This document shows, piece after piece, positions 38,993 through 50,689 of a DNA stretch of 64,000 nt. The notes beneath the pieces were generated by a model that did not search any database, was not told the DNA's origin, and worked only from the letters and a program-made list of their open reading frames with translations. Every line of letters starts with the position of its first letter. The first letter of the stretch is position 1. This DNA is from Anarhynchus alexandrinus (Eukaryota > Chordata > Aves > Charadriiformes > Charadriidae): NCBI GenBank assembly GCA_008711295.1, contig VUYV01000003.1, forward strand, positions 4,433,609 through 4,497,608, in the 5' to 3' direction. The translations under genes were made by a program, and so were the position numbers.

Positions 38993-41900
38993 ACTGTATA
39001 AGGTAGAAGCATGCTATTTGTGAAATATAATCAGTTTAGTTAAGGTAGAAATCATTATAGGGTATGAGTTAGTTGGATGGGTCCCGTGTCTCTGAGAGAT
39101 AAGCAGAGCAGCTTGGATCCAGAAATTGGATATTTTTAACAAAGAGATAAAGAGTTTGTTCTAAGTTCTGTTTAGAATGGTTTCAAATTAACTTTTGGTG
39201 GGAAAGCTCTATCAGCAGGAATTTTTCTAGATCAATGAGAATTAAGAGATCAGTGTCTGTCTTCTACCTTTCAGTTCTCATTGGTAGATTTTGAACCCAT
39301 TGAACAGTTACAACCAAATTTATCAAAGATGTAAAAGAAATTTGGAAGACAAATAGAAGAGAGATACCTATATGTGACCTTCAGAACTGTGCCTAGCCTG
39401 TTACTTGGTGCCTCCTTATCAGGAAAGAAAATGTGGATACTGTGATAAAAGTGAGTGGAAAAAGTGGTGGAAGAAGTATGGGAAACTTGAGCAGGAGGGA
39501 CAAGGTCTCTGCAAAATGAGGAACAAAACTATAGGTACATTTGCAGTTTCTAGGAAATTGTTTCATTATTACATTTGTCATTGGAACAGCTTGTTCATTG
39601 TTAGGAAAAAAACATACTGGAGCTGCTCTTAAAAGTGAAGTCTGTCACAATGGACCTTTAATAAGACAGGTAACTTCTGTTTCATGTGAATTATTTTATG
39701 ATCCTGGGCTTCAAACCAAGATTTTCAGCAGTGATTAGTGATATTATGATTTTGATTATGTTAATAGCCAATACGAGATTCTGTAACAGCACTTAATTTT
39801 CGGAAAGTAATGAATACAGCCTTTGAAATGAATGATTCTTCTTTTTGGGGGTAGAGTTAGGTCAGAGGAAACAGAACGGAGAAAACTGAGAGATTCCAGG
39901 TAGAATGCATCTTTCTTTCAGTCATTGTCATGAGATAATTTATAGGATTGGTTACTGTCAAATGAACCATGTTCTGCTGTTATGTACATTCTACAATTGT
40001 CTTGTTTAGAAATTAGTATTCTTTAATTAGCTAATCGTTCCCAGGAAAGATTATTGTACATTACACTATAGCTACACTTAACAGTTATCTTTAAAATGCT
40101 TTCTTTCTGATTATTTATTTTTAATAAAAAGAATAAATAATTAAATAGTTCTCAGATTGCGTCAGTTTAAGTACTTAGTGTAAGCTAAAAAGAGATAATC
40201 TTGAAGTGCTGTTTGTAATATAAATGGGAAAAGAAAATAAATTATTTGAGATTTCAATAAGTAAGAAAAGAACAAAGGACTTGAAAGCATCACTGGAGTC
40301 ATCATGCCTAGTCACTTTATTATCAATCAGTCCATAAAGCTGTGTAATACCTTTAAAAAAATCTCATCAATTAGAAAAAAACACATCAAAAGTACTACAT
40401 TAGTAACTGAAGTGCAGTACAAACAGTAGAAGTTTGTTCTTACAAGTACTGGGGTAACCTATTGTTTTCGAGTGCAGTGTTCTTGTGGCTATGGCGATAA
40501 ACAATGTGGTAGGTTGCTAAAATGTACTACTGTGGTCCATTCTCACCTACATAGCTTCTTTGAGTGTGATGAAGAGGTCTCACAGAACTTCAATATTTCT
40601 GTAGCCTGTGTTTCTGTATTTCAATATTGCATTTCTCTGTGTACTTAATCAAAAGTTAATACAGAGGGAAGTAAAATACTATATAAATAGGTATGAAAGG
40701 AAATGAACAAAAAAAAAGATTAAGAAGCTTAGATTGATTGTGCTTTTATTGGCTGTATAGTCTTTGGTCATAATTATGATGAAGTCAAACTATTCCACAT
40801 CTATCTTGATGAAGAAAGCATGTTTGTGAATGCCTTCCTCAAGGAAGCTCTGAATATCTCGATTCTATTCCCACTCTGACGGTTGTGGTTGAGTTTTCAA
40901 GTAATTTCATTTCTATCTGTCATTGTTGTACATTTTCTGAATGCACGTAATGGGAATAAATGTATTTCCATCAGCAAGCTGGTTTTCTAAGCAATTATTG
41001 CAATTACTGGATAAAAAGTTTCCTTTGGAGGATAGCTTTGAACGGAAGATTATGCCCTGAATACTCATCAGGTAAGTGATTTGGCCAACCCAGGTGCAAT
41101 ACGTGTGCTATTCTTAAGAGAATTAGTACCTCTGTTCTTTCCTTTAGAAAAGGAACCTTAGAAAGGAAAGCATGGAGGATGTGCTGTGTGGAAAACTGTT
41201 CAACAAGAAGACTTATAATTGTGTATTCACCAGTCAGTCACCCATTCTGCCTTAGGAAACAGGTTCCTATCCATCCACTCAGGAACAACAAACTCAGCAG
41301 GGAGACTTTCACACTGTATAACCATTTTTTTATGAAGTAACATTGCAAAAGGAATTCCTTCTGGGAAGGGCAGGATTTCTGCATGCATACCTGGGTTTTT
41401 CAGGCTCTCAGAGTATGAACCAGAAAAGCCTGGACTTTGGAATAGGTATGAACCTTAGACCTCCAGTACTTTGGTCTCAAATTTCTTGCAATATTAAGGC
41501 ATCTAGGTCACATCAGGCAAAGTCTGGTACTGCAGGATGGACAGGGCCTCAGCCCTTAAAAGAAGATAGGTACCTAAGGAGGCTGCCCAATGGCTACTGG
41601 CTAATCCACCTGAAAGATTTGCACAAGGCCAGGGGTTGTGAACACTGAAAAAGGGTTTGAAGACCTATAGCTCCTGAGGATTACATCACTCATTTTGGGG
41701 TTTCCCATGGGAGGGTATAAGTGGTGGGCTGTTCCTTTGCATTGGACCCTATCTGATCTTTTGGTGTATCATTTTCATGATGCTGAAATAAACCAAGATG
41801 TGAGTTGTCAAATAAAAAAAAATCAAAGGCCTTATGTGATCTCTTTAGATTCTTATTGAAAGGTGGGGGAGCCAATATAAAAGTTCTAAACAGTCTTCCA

Positions 41901-42826
41901 GAGGGGTATAGTTTTCTCCACAAACAACCTCTAATTTACACATTTATTTCTTTCCTTTTCCTCTGAAAAACAAGGTGCTGAAACTAAAGCTGTGTAAAGC
42001 CTTTCTTGTCCCTTCTGCCACATTCTTGCATTTGTATGTTTGTAGACTTTGCTATTTAAGCCTTTTAGACAGAAAAATGTAACATAAAGATTCTGCAAAA
42101 TTCAAATGTGAGCATGTTGAAAAACACTTATTTGTTTAAAGATTTCCATCTTACATATTCACCAGCTATTTTTTTTCTGTCTATACTCTCTTTTTCATAA
42201 CTACTTCACTGATGAGTTCTGTAGTGTAGAGACTGTAGATCTGATAGAAGCCTTTAAAAGCTGCCACAGTACACATAACAAATTAATAAAGAATTACTTT
42301 GACTTCATTTTTGGAAAGTTGGATTCTGAATATTCCTGAACTCTAAGAAAATAATAGACTTTATATTAGTGGGAAATGTTTATCAATATTTTTGTTTTAG
42401 ATTGCTCTCACTAAATAACTAGAATTTGTGGGATTGTGCTTTTGGTTTCTTTTATTTTCTTCTCATTCGTTGTTCTCCGTGAGTCTTGTTTTCAAATGCC
42501 CAATTTTTTTTTCTTCAAAACACGTTCTATCATATTACTTCTTCATAGAACAGAAGTTAGTGCTGCATTTGAGACTGGACAAAATGTTGTAGTATTTTAT
42601 TTTTATTATGAATAAAACATGGATACTTTTAAAGGAATTTATTTTAAAATTAATAACCTAAGCTATCTTGTAGTACAAATATTAAGCATCTATAAGTTTG
42701 CTGTATAGCTCTCCTTTATTAGACATACTCAGTGACATCTCTCTACTGTGCCTTACAGTATGCATTGTAACAGCTTATTCTATAGTCAGGAAAGTGTTTA
42801 ATATTCTTCCATCTTATAAAGATCTT

Positions 42827-42943
42827 CTATATATCTTATTAAAATGCAGTAACCATTTCAGAAACATTGTATATATCTTATTAATATTACAATAACCATT
42901 AGGAAGATGATCTATATATCTTACTAATATAGCAATAATCATT
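42827..42943 (+). repeat. degenerate tandem repeat, three copies, ~43-bp period
   Basis: The motif TATATATCTTA followed by ~10 AT-rich bases and then gcagtaaccatt/acaataaccatt/gcaataatcatt occurs at about 42827-42857, 42869-42900 and 42912-42943. The copies are diverged and AT-rich. It is a small decayed minisatellite. Confidence 0.75.
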
Positions 42944-43727
42944 AAACTACTTCAATATTAATAAAAGTGCATAAAGATGTCATCTTGATATATAGCCCTA
43001 GTGTCTTATATACACAGTACAATTATGGTACTGTTAAAATAAAAAGAAAATATTGGTCAATAAATACAGCAGATATACATTTTTATGGAATGTGAAGAAT
43101 AGTTTGAAAGGTAAATATACCTCACATCTAGATTGATTAATCAGTGAGAACATTTGCATACCTGTTTAATGGATTGTAGTTGTTATTGCCAGGCTGTATA
43201 ATTCTTCCTATTAATCCCTTTTAACTTGAACGTATATTAACACTCATAATCCTTGCACAGCTACAATCGTCTTTTAAAAATAAGGCAAATGGGAAGAGAA
43301 TCTTGTAGGACAATGCCACCCCTTCCCACCAAATTGTGATTTTATGATTTTGTATGTCTGTGACAATTTTATGTTAATGAAAATTTTACAATTTTATGGA
43401 TGCTTTCTACCTAGTGAATAAACCCTTTTTACTTTTTGACTTGGAAATTAAAACAGGAAATTTCTGCAATCAGTAGAACTACTGAAAGCATTTTTCTAGT
43501 AGATTCAAGCATTCAAGGTATAGAGCTGTCTGGATTCACTGATGTATTTTCTGCAGATTGGAGAATAAATATATACGTATTTTTCTTTTCTACCTGGATA
43601 TTTATTTTCATGAAGGCTGTAGAAACAGTCTTTTGAAATAATTTGCATTCTGCAGACATTGTACAAATCAGGTAGCTGATTTGCAAGTCGCTAGTGGGGG
43701 ATTTAAATACAACAGCCTTGCTTCTCG

Positions 43728-43763
43728 GTCTATATCTGTGTGTATGTGTGTGTACGTATATAA
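43728..43763 (+). repeat. short TG/TA-rich microsatellite
   Basis: A short run of TGTGTGTATG-type repeats followed by ACGTATATAAAT. It is imperfect and under 40 bp. Confidence 0.6.
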
Positions 43764-43940
43764 ATACCCTGTTTGCTTACAAAATTAGGCTACGGCCAGT
43801 AATAACAAACAAATGAAATGCTGATTAATACACATTTAAGGTTTTTCAAACTATATTAGTTCTGGTTTTCCCACTTTCTTGTAAAGTCATACACTTAGAC
43901 CTACAATATAAGAAAATCTTTATTATTTCAAGATGTGTTT

Positions 43941-44704
43941 TGTCCTAGTTTGAGGTAAAACAGAACCAATTTTCTGTTCAGTAATTTTACTTTCCAGCTA
44001 AGCCTCTTCTAACTAACTGAACTCTCTGAAATTAACAGTGTGTTTTTCAGACAGAAGTCCGCTTCCAGAATAAGAGCTTATTGTTTATAATTTATGCCCA
44101 GGCATGGTATGCAGAGAGGCTCTTGCTTATACTTATTGCTATAACACCCAAGGGCAGATAACTTTGTTATTTGCCCCGTTGGAGGGTCAGAAGTGGAAAA
44201 GCACAGAGGGGTTGCACCTACAGGGCAGAGCGGACAGGACAGGTGACCCAAAACTGTCCAACAGGGTATTCCATCCCATCTGCCTCATGCTCAGTATAAA
44301 AGCTAAGGGATCAAAGGGTCAGCCTCTTTCTTCAACGGCCAGCATCTGAGGAGGACTCTGTCTGTCCATCTGCCTTTGATCCTGCTCCATGGATTCCTGA
44401 ATCCAGATCTGGAATCCAGTTCCTGTCCATCACTGAGTCCAATCTGGGACTTTCCTCATGACTGCTGGTGACGTGATCGCAACCTGGGAGCTTGATATGG
44501 TTTTGTATATACTGTAGATATGTCTTTTATTATTATTATTATTTTATTAATATTTTCATTAAAGTGGTTTAGTTCCTTTTTAAATTCATAAGTCTTTTTT
44601 CTCTCTCATCCTTCTCTCCCTGAAAGGACATACTCTTCCTCCTCTGAAGTGAAAGAGAGCATCTGTCGTTCATTTTAGTGGCCAGCCCATTCCAAACCAT
44701 GACA
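43941..44704 (+). mobile_element. 5' LTR of a truncated endogenous retrovirus
   Basis: The LTR (764 bp) begins TGTCCTAG and ends CCATGACA. It belongs to the same family as the solo LTR at 16197-16899. TATAAAAG is at 44295-44302 and ATTAAA at 44558-44563. Unlike the solo copies, a primer binding site follows it directly, so this is the left end of a provirus. No matching 3' LTR is found downstream in the window. An 81-codon frame at 44104-44349 is LTR sequence shared with the other copy. Confidence 0.9.
44295..44302 (+). promoter_or_regulatory. LTR TATA box
   Basis: TATAAAAG sits at the same relative place as in the sister LTR at 16539-16546, about 260 bp upstream of ATTAAA. Confidence 0.7.
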
Positions 44705-45222
44705 GATTTACTGGCGCCCAACATGGGAAATGACAGGGGCTCTGACAGATTGCCTGAATAGTTAGAAATCCTGCTTGGTCAGTTGAGAGAATATTGGATT
44801 TTTGTTACGAGAATCTTAAGAGGTTGGAAATTAAAACAGACAGCTCACATCATGTTGTTCTTAAGAGAAATGTTATATCATGCCTTTAGAGAAGCTAGGT
44901 AGTTGGGAAACCTGGCCAGAGATGGAGGTATCAATAAAGTGATAGGGAGAAACTCAAACACACTCATTCCTTGGAGGTAACTGGCATCAGCCGTAAAGGG
45001 CAAGTAACCCTTTAATGACCATATTGAATGCCATACAAGCAATTAGACCACCATGGAGAAAGGTATTAAGTACCTGAGAGAACTGGCTGTGCGAGAGGTG
45101 ATTTATGGTGACTGGTGAGTGATGTAGACCCTGATGAAATGCCATGCAAGTGACCTGTGTTGCAGAAGTTTATGCAGAGTGCACCATCAGTGTATTCCCA
45201 CACATTGTCAACAATGGTCTGG
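44705..45222 (+). pseudogene. broken leader/gag-region remnant of an endogenous retrovirus
   Basis: This is the internal sequence after the primer binding site: about 300 bp of untranslated leader, then fragments that look like retroviral gag sequence. One plus-strand frame is open for about 20 codons near 45058-45117 (through the peptide KYLRELAVREVIYGDW) before an in-frame stop. No start-to-end frame survives, and pro, pol and env are absent. The right edge with the CR1 fragment is uncertain and lies somewhere in 45180-45225. The gag assignment rests on position after the binding site and general similarity, so it is moderate. Confidence 0.55.
44712..44728 (+). other. retroviral primer binding site, tRNA-Lys type
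   Basis: TGGCGCCCAACATGGGA follows the LTR end after a 7-nt spacer. TGGCGCCCAAC is the complement of a tRNA-Lys 3' end. The spacer is longer than the usual 2-3 nt, so the true LTR edge may lie a few bases further right. The site identifies 43941-44704 as a left LTR. Confidence 0.8.
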
Positions 45223-45986
45223 GGAGGTTGTCATGTGGGACAGTGTGAAACACTTTGCATAAGTCCAGGTAGATGATGTCTGTTGCTCTCCCCTTATCCA
45301 ACAATGATGTAACCCTATCACAGAAGGTGACCAAATTTGTCAGGCATGACTTGCCCTTGGTGACGCCATGTTGGCTGCTACCAACCACCTCTTTATTTTC
45401 CATGTGCCGTAGCAGAGTTTCCAGGAGGATCTGCTCCATGACCTTGCCGGGCACAGAGGTGAGACTGACTGCCCTGGGTCTTCCTTTTTTCCCTTTTTGA
45501 AAATGGGAGTCACATTTCCCCTTTTCCAGTCAGTGGGAACTTCACCCAACTGCCACGACTTCTCAAATACGATGGATAGTGGCTTAGGAACTTCATCCGT
45601 CAGTTCCTTCAGGACCCGCAGATGGATTTCATCGGGTCCAATAGACTTGTGTACAGGTTACTTAGATGGTCTTGTACTTGATCTTCACATACAGTGGGTG
45701 AATCCTCATTCTCCCTGCCCCTGCCTTTGCCTTCTGTGACTTGGTGGTGTGGTTAGAGCCCTTGCTGGTGAGGACGGAGGCAAAAAAGTCATTGAGCACC
45801 TCAGCCTTCTCCATATCCTGGGTGACCAGGTCTCCTGTTTCCTTCTGGAGAGGGCCCACATCTTCCCTAGTTTTCTTTTTATCACTGGCATACTTATAGA
45901 AGTTTTTCTTGTTGTCCCTGATGTCTCTGGCCAGGTTTAATTCTATCTGGGCCTTAGCTTGCCTAACCTGGTCCCTGGCTGCTTGG
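45223..45986 (-). mobile_element. internal CR1 fragment (ORF2 reverse transcriptase), minus strand
   Basis: On the minus strand this fragment reads into the N-terminal part of the RT domain. In order come a linker (about 45985-45840), the block [20 protein letters not shown] (near 45855-45800), [19 protein letters not shown] (near 45530-45470), [31 protein letters not shown] and RT motif A as [16 protein letters not shown] (near 45265-45220). The family motif normally has an Asp at the position that is His here. At least one frameshift separates the frames, near 45550-45660. It lacks both the 5' part and the 3' end of CR1, so it is a truncated internal piece abutting the retroviral remnant. 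Confidence 0.88.
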
Positions 45987-45990
45987 AGAA

Positions 45991-46050
45991 CAGAATAGAA
46001 TAGAATAGAATAGAATAGAATAGAACAGAACAGAACAGAACAGAACAGAA
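45991..46050 (-). repeat. twelve-unit (TTCTR)n CR1 tail microsatellite
   Basis: On the plus strand there is one CAGAA, then six TAGAA, then five CAGAA, exactly 60 bp. It lies at the 3' end of the minus-strand CR1 at 46051-46450. It therefore reads as (TTCTG)5(TTCTA)6TTCTG in the element's sense, in place of the one or two terminal units usual for CR1. The two-block structure suggests expansion in situ by slippage. Confidence 0.9.
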
Positions 46051-46450
46051 CTGTTTCAGTTGGAAGGGACCCACAACAATCACCTAATTCAACTGCCAGA
46101 ACAATTCAGGGCTGACAAGTTAAAGCATATTATTAAGGGCATTGTCCAAATGCCTCTTGAACAGGCTTGGGGCATCAACCACTGCTCTAGTTAGTCTGTT
46201 CCGGTGTTTGACCACCCTCTCAGTAAAGAAATGCTTCCTAATGTCCAGTCTAAACCTCCTCTGGCGCAGTTTCAGCCGTTCCCATGTGTCCTATCACCGG
46301 GTCCCTATCACCAGGGAGAAGACATCAGCACCTCCCTCTCCAATTGCCCTCCTCAGGAAGCTGTAGAGAGCATTGAGGTCACCCCTCAGCCTCCTTTTTT
46401 CCAAACTAGACAAGCCCAAAGTCTCTAGTAGAGAGAGGTACTCTCACTGG
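46051..46450 (-). mobile_element. CR1 3' end, minus strand
   Basis: Plus-strand reading starts tcagttggaagggaccc, the antisense CR1 3' UTR. It continues through the ORF2 C-terminus antisense (blocks near tgaacaggcttggggcatca, accaccctctcagtaaagaa and ttcctaatgtccagtctaaa) and ends near ttttccaaactagacaagccc. It is 5'-truncated and abuts the RT fragment at 45223-45986 through the pentamer tail, so two CR1 copies lie head to tail in the same orientation. Plus-strand frames at 46142-46428 are antisense shadows. Confidence 0.9.
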
Positions 46451-49189
46451 CCACAAATTTTCTTTATTGGTGGCAATTTTTATGGCTAATGTGCTATAGT
46501 TTACCATTTGGGTAGCCCCCTGGTGCTGCTTAGACAAGAGCCAAGATAACCAGTAACCTTTTTGAAGCAGTAACTTTGGCCTTGGATAGCTTTCCCTCTA
46601 GAAAATGGCTGCTGAGAAGACCTTGGCACTTGTTCAGATATTACATAACTAGGATAACTTTGGTATCTGTTGTATATCCAAGACCTGCTGTACAGGCAAC
46701 GCCAGGTGATTTTGCACATGGACAATCAATTCAAAGAATCTTTTCCATGTGAAGTCTTGAAACATACATGGAGGAGATGAGAAATAGAGAAGTGTATCCC
46801 ACACAGAGGAAGAAGAAGTAATATTTTAGCCTGAATCCACATTTCATACTTCTACAGGTTGACAGAATATAAAGATGTATTGAAAAGTGCTTACAGGTAG
46901 TTGAGAGCTACTTGATAGTACTGGGGAGATTGAGTCAGTGAATGTTTGATTTTTGATCTAAAATATTAATTTTGTAATAATACTAAGGATACTATAATAT
47001 TTCCACTCATATACACTAATATGCTGACATTTACAAACAATATGAAATATATTTTTGGCAGACAAGGTATGCTAGGAATTCTGTCAATTGATAGTTGCAG
47101 AAACTGCCCTAGAAGATAATAAATTAATCTAATTTTAAAGAGATGCTGAGAGGATCCTAAGTAAGGTATAAGCTTAGCCTACTTTTTCTCTCACATTTTA
47201 CTTAGAATGCTTTGTTCTAGCTAATCAACTGATATTAATCATTCAGGTACCATGAAATACGTACAAGCCCTAGGGGCAGTACTGTTACATTTATCTTATT
47301 GTGACAGAACTGGTGCAGAACTGCCTTAAGATATCTGCATTCCAACAGTGTGTATAATGTCACCTGGAGCTACCCCATGAACATGTGGCAGACTAATCAA
47401 TTCTGTGAGCTTGCTCCTTCTCTACTAGCTGATGTATGGAGTGTAGAGTGCAGATGGGAAGAGAGGAGAAATTATGACCTTAACTCTATAGCAAATGTCT
47501 CTGGAAGGGTGGAAAAACATGGAGAACTCTTCTTCCATTTGTGTTGGGACTGTCATATTTTTACCCTGTCTCATAAATGAAAAACTAGTGGGTTTTCCTT
47601 TTTTTTTTTTTTTTAATGCGAAACTTATATTTATCATCAAGCTGCTGCTTCTGTAATTAATTGTTATCTTTTAGTTTCCTCACTTGATGTCTTTTTGTGA
47701 AGAACAGGCATTTGAGAGGGGTTGTGTTTGCTCAGTGAATTTGATAGCAAAAGGTTTTCATTACCTGGATAATCCATTTAGTACTTTAATGCATTTTACT
47801 TTGACAGTCTTTTCCTCCCTATATATTAAATGAGATCAAGTGTGTGGAATCCATTCCTGAACCACATTATATCAAAACGGACAACTTAACTTGAAATAGT
47901 GCACATGAAAACTCAATTTTTAGTGGTGTTTTGGTATTTGGCTTGCTTGTTTATTTGCTTCACTTAATCATTATTCACAAGTATGTAGTATTTCCTAGGC
48001 TTTTGCCAGACTAAAAACTGCGGCCTTGTTCATATCAATTCTGTATCAATTTTATTCTGTCTCGATTCTGTCAAAATATTATGTAATGTGATCGTCATGG
48101 GGCAGAACAGTGTTCTGACCCCTTGTGACATTTGTATTCATATATTCTATTCTACTAGTGTAATTTGTTGTGCCTAAATGTGTTTTTTTCATGTACAGAC
48201 ATATATAAATTTTCCTTTTTTTTTCAATTTTCAATACCATTGGAAAACTGAAGATGGATCAATCTACAGCTTGGTTTTAACATTCTTTTGTCCTTCTAAA
48301 TGGGGCTGGAAAATCAGACTTCAAGTACTTACTTTAAGTACTTCACTTTGTTCTGCAACACTCCTTGTCTTATTTATTTATCTGTTCTATTGGTCACAAT
48401 AGTGTGCACATATTTCAGTGAATTATGAGTCAACAGAGATCTTCAGACTGCCAAAGACTGCTGAATCAAACCTATGCATCTTTTATTTTTCTGAAGTTCT
48501 AGAAATTGCTTTGTACAGTGACAGAAAAATCTTGGTGAAGAAGAAAATTCAGGGCCTAGTTCACAAGAAGGAAATTCAAGTAGAAAGAATTCAAAGTAGT
48601 TGACTTCTCTTGCAACAGGTTTATATTGCTTTTGTTAGCTTCAGCAGAATTAATCCTGATATACAATAATGTAAGGGTAAGCCAAATGATAGCCTTAGTC
48701 TTTAGACATAATTTCAAAGAACAGCTTGATAAAGATATACTCTGGCACACTTAACTTCAAGCAATTAAAGATTTGGAAACTAAAGTCTCAAATTGCTAAA
48801 AAGACTGCATGTATTTAAATGGAAAATTAAAATTAATTCTCAGTCAACTAATGTGTATCAATCAGATGAAAATTCAAAGCTCTTTTAGCTATTCTTATTA
48901 GATATACTGTTCATACTAAGATTAATGCTTAAAGGAAATATTTAGATGCTGCTAATTTTAAACTACTGGATTTAAGTGAAAAACTGAAAGTTCTTTGCCA
49001 TGTAATAATCTTACGGCTGTTCTTGGCTCTACACTACATAGAAAGGAGTGCTGTGGTTTAGTGAAGACCTGCAGTCAGTGGAATGGAAAGGAAAGGGTAT
49101 TAGACCAGAAAAAGTAGCCTCTAAAGGAATCGTGCCATCAACACAGAAGGCATGAATATTATATATAGAATAATATTTGAATTTCTCTT

Positions 49190-49260
49190 ATAAATGTATA
49201 TATATAGACATATATATAAAAGATATATATCTTATACATATATACATATAAAAAGAGAGT
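49190..49260. repeat. TA-rich simple repeat
   Basis: Runs of TATATA interrupted by GACA and AAAGA, including the self-complementary stretch agatatatatct near 49220-49231. Low-complexity AT-rich repeat. Confidence 0.75.
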
Positions 49261-49904
49261 TTAAAAACAAAGTCTAGCTGTTCATTATGCGATAATTAAA
49301 ATTAATTGTGTCCCGAGCTAACATGTGCTACTTTTCTACGTATCAAAGTGAGAGTTGTCCCTCCAGATTTACAAGGGGTAATGACTGTTTACTAATGCTT
49401 GATGCAGACACATTAATAATCCAAAAACTTCTCCAGCCTCTTCCGGTGGACCTTGAACTAAGTCAAAGCATCCTAATCATGTGTGCTGCCTTCTATGTTG
49501 TCATTCCAATTCAACTGGTTTCTTCATGCTTAAACATTTTCTGAAAACTTTTGTCCTATCTATATTTGGAGAGAAAAATCAAATACTCAGAATGATGAAA
49601 AACATACATCAAGCTCATGACTCATTTTAGGATTATTCTTCTTCAGAAGCCAGCTTTGCCTGTGAGTCACATTCTGACTATAAGATATATTTCAAACATT
49701 TACTAGGTATTTCCACATTGCATTACCTTTTATGCTGAACTACTAGGTCAGATCCTGAGTTTATCTGAGCAACCTTAATATGACTGTTCTCAGATACAAT
49801 CTTGCTATTACCAAAGATTCCCTCCAACAGAAGCAAAGCATGTGCTTCTGTTGCTTCCTTTGCCATAGCTCTATTGATCCTCTGATCTCTTTGTGTTCCA
49901 ATTA

Positions 49905-49939
49905 AAAAACAACAACGACAACAACAACAAAAAAAAAAG
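49905..49939 (+). repeat. (CAA)n with poly-A
   Basis: AACAACAACGACAACAACAAC followed by a run of ten or so A. Simple sequence repeat. Confidence 0.8.
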
Positions 49940-50689
49940 ACCAGTTTACTGCTGGGTTGCTGAGATGAATTTACTCACCTTTTGGTCAATTCCTCGACAG
50001 TCAGTTTAAGAAGTGCCAGAGTTGGCACGTAAGAGGGGGCAAAATGTTGCAGAAATTGAGGACATGCACAGAAGAACCTTGTGAAGAATAAAATCTCTGG
50101 TTTTGATATCAGCAAGCTATCAGCACACTACTAAATTGACTCATCTGTACAGTTTAGCCATGTCCCTGTTTGCTAGGCAGTGATTTCAATACCCTTATAT
50201 AAATAAACAAGTGCGTTGTGGTTCAGGCTTCTTATTTGTTCTATCTGTGAGTTTAAAAGGCTCTTATAAATACACCTCTGATTTCATCAGACAAAAGAAA
50301 TCCACCCACAAACTAATTCAGTACTGTACCTTTCTGCCATATGAAGATATTGACATCTTGCCTAAGTTCATTATCACTGTATTCTCCTGAAAGGTTAATG
50401 TCTCCACAAATTCATTTGAACTCATTTAGCTCAAAAAATCATTTTCACTTCCAACTGTGCAATGATATTGCACCATACTGCATTTCAAATTATGGGGTTT
50501 ATATTGAAAAAAAACCACCAAACAAACCAAAACTCATTTTCATTGTTTCCAAAGTTCTGATTTCCATTTGTGTCTTGTCACCTCATCCAGAGTGAGACTA
50601 AAAGCATTTGTTGAGGGAGGAGGCTGCAATGAAGAAGAAAGAGGAGCAAAAAGCAATCCTACTCCAAATCCAAACAAGGATGTTGTAGT

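Larger units (their letters stand above)
38993..43940. other. AT-rich non-coding DNA, one possible old LTR relic
   Basis: No gene recognised. The frame at 39405-39632 (Lys/Trp/Cys-containing) has no recognisable product. At about 41343-41800 the base composition is more balanced. A tataagt motif at about 41717-41723 is followed some 70 bp later by an aataaacc motif near 41786, which could be a worn LTR, but no family or TSD was identified. A 42-43-bp tandem repeat (42827-42943) is listed separately. Confidence 0.45.
46451..50689. other. AT-rich non-coding DNA
   Basis: No gene or interspersed repeat recognised. Homopolymers (T-run near 47599-47615), a TATATA-rich microsatellite at 49190-49260 and a CAACAA/poly-A patch at 49905-49939 are present. 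Short frames such as 47350-47580, 48178-48402 and 49308-49544 have no recognisable product. Confidence 0.55.

Noticed and set aside
39405..39632. Lys/Trp-rich 75-codon frame with a C-x2-C start, considered as a retroviral zinc knuckle.
   Set aside because: The CCHC spacing is absent and no flanking retroviral sequence was found.
41343..41800. Possible LTR with a tataag promoter motif and an AATAAA.
   Set aside because: No TG/CA ends, target duplication or second copy in the window could be found, so it was only noted within the spacer entry.
16348..44349. An 81-82-codon frame with nearly the same product occurs at 16348-16596 and 44104-44349, as if a small conserved protein.
   Set aside because: Both frames lie inside two LTRs of one family, spanning the U3/TATA region. 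Their similarity reflects common LTR origin, not protein constraint.
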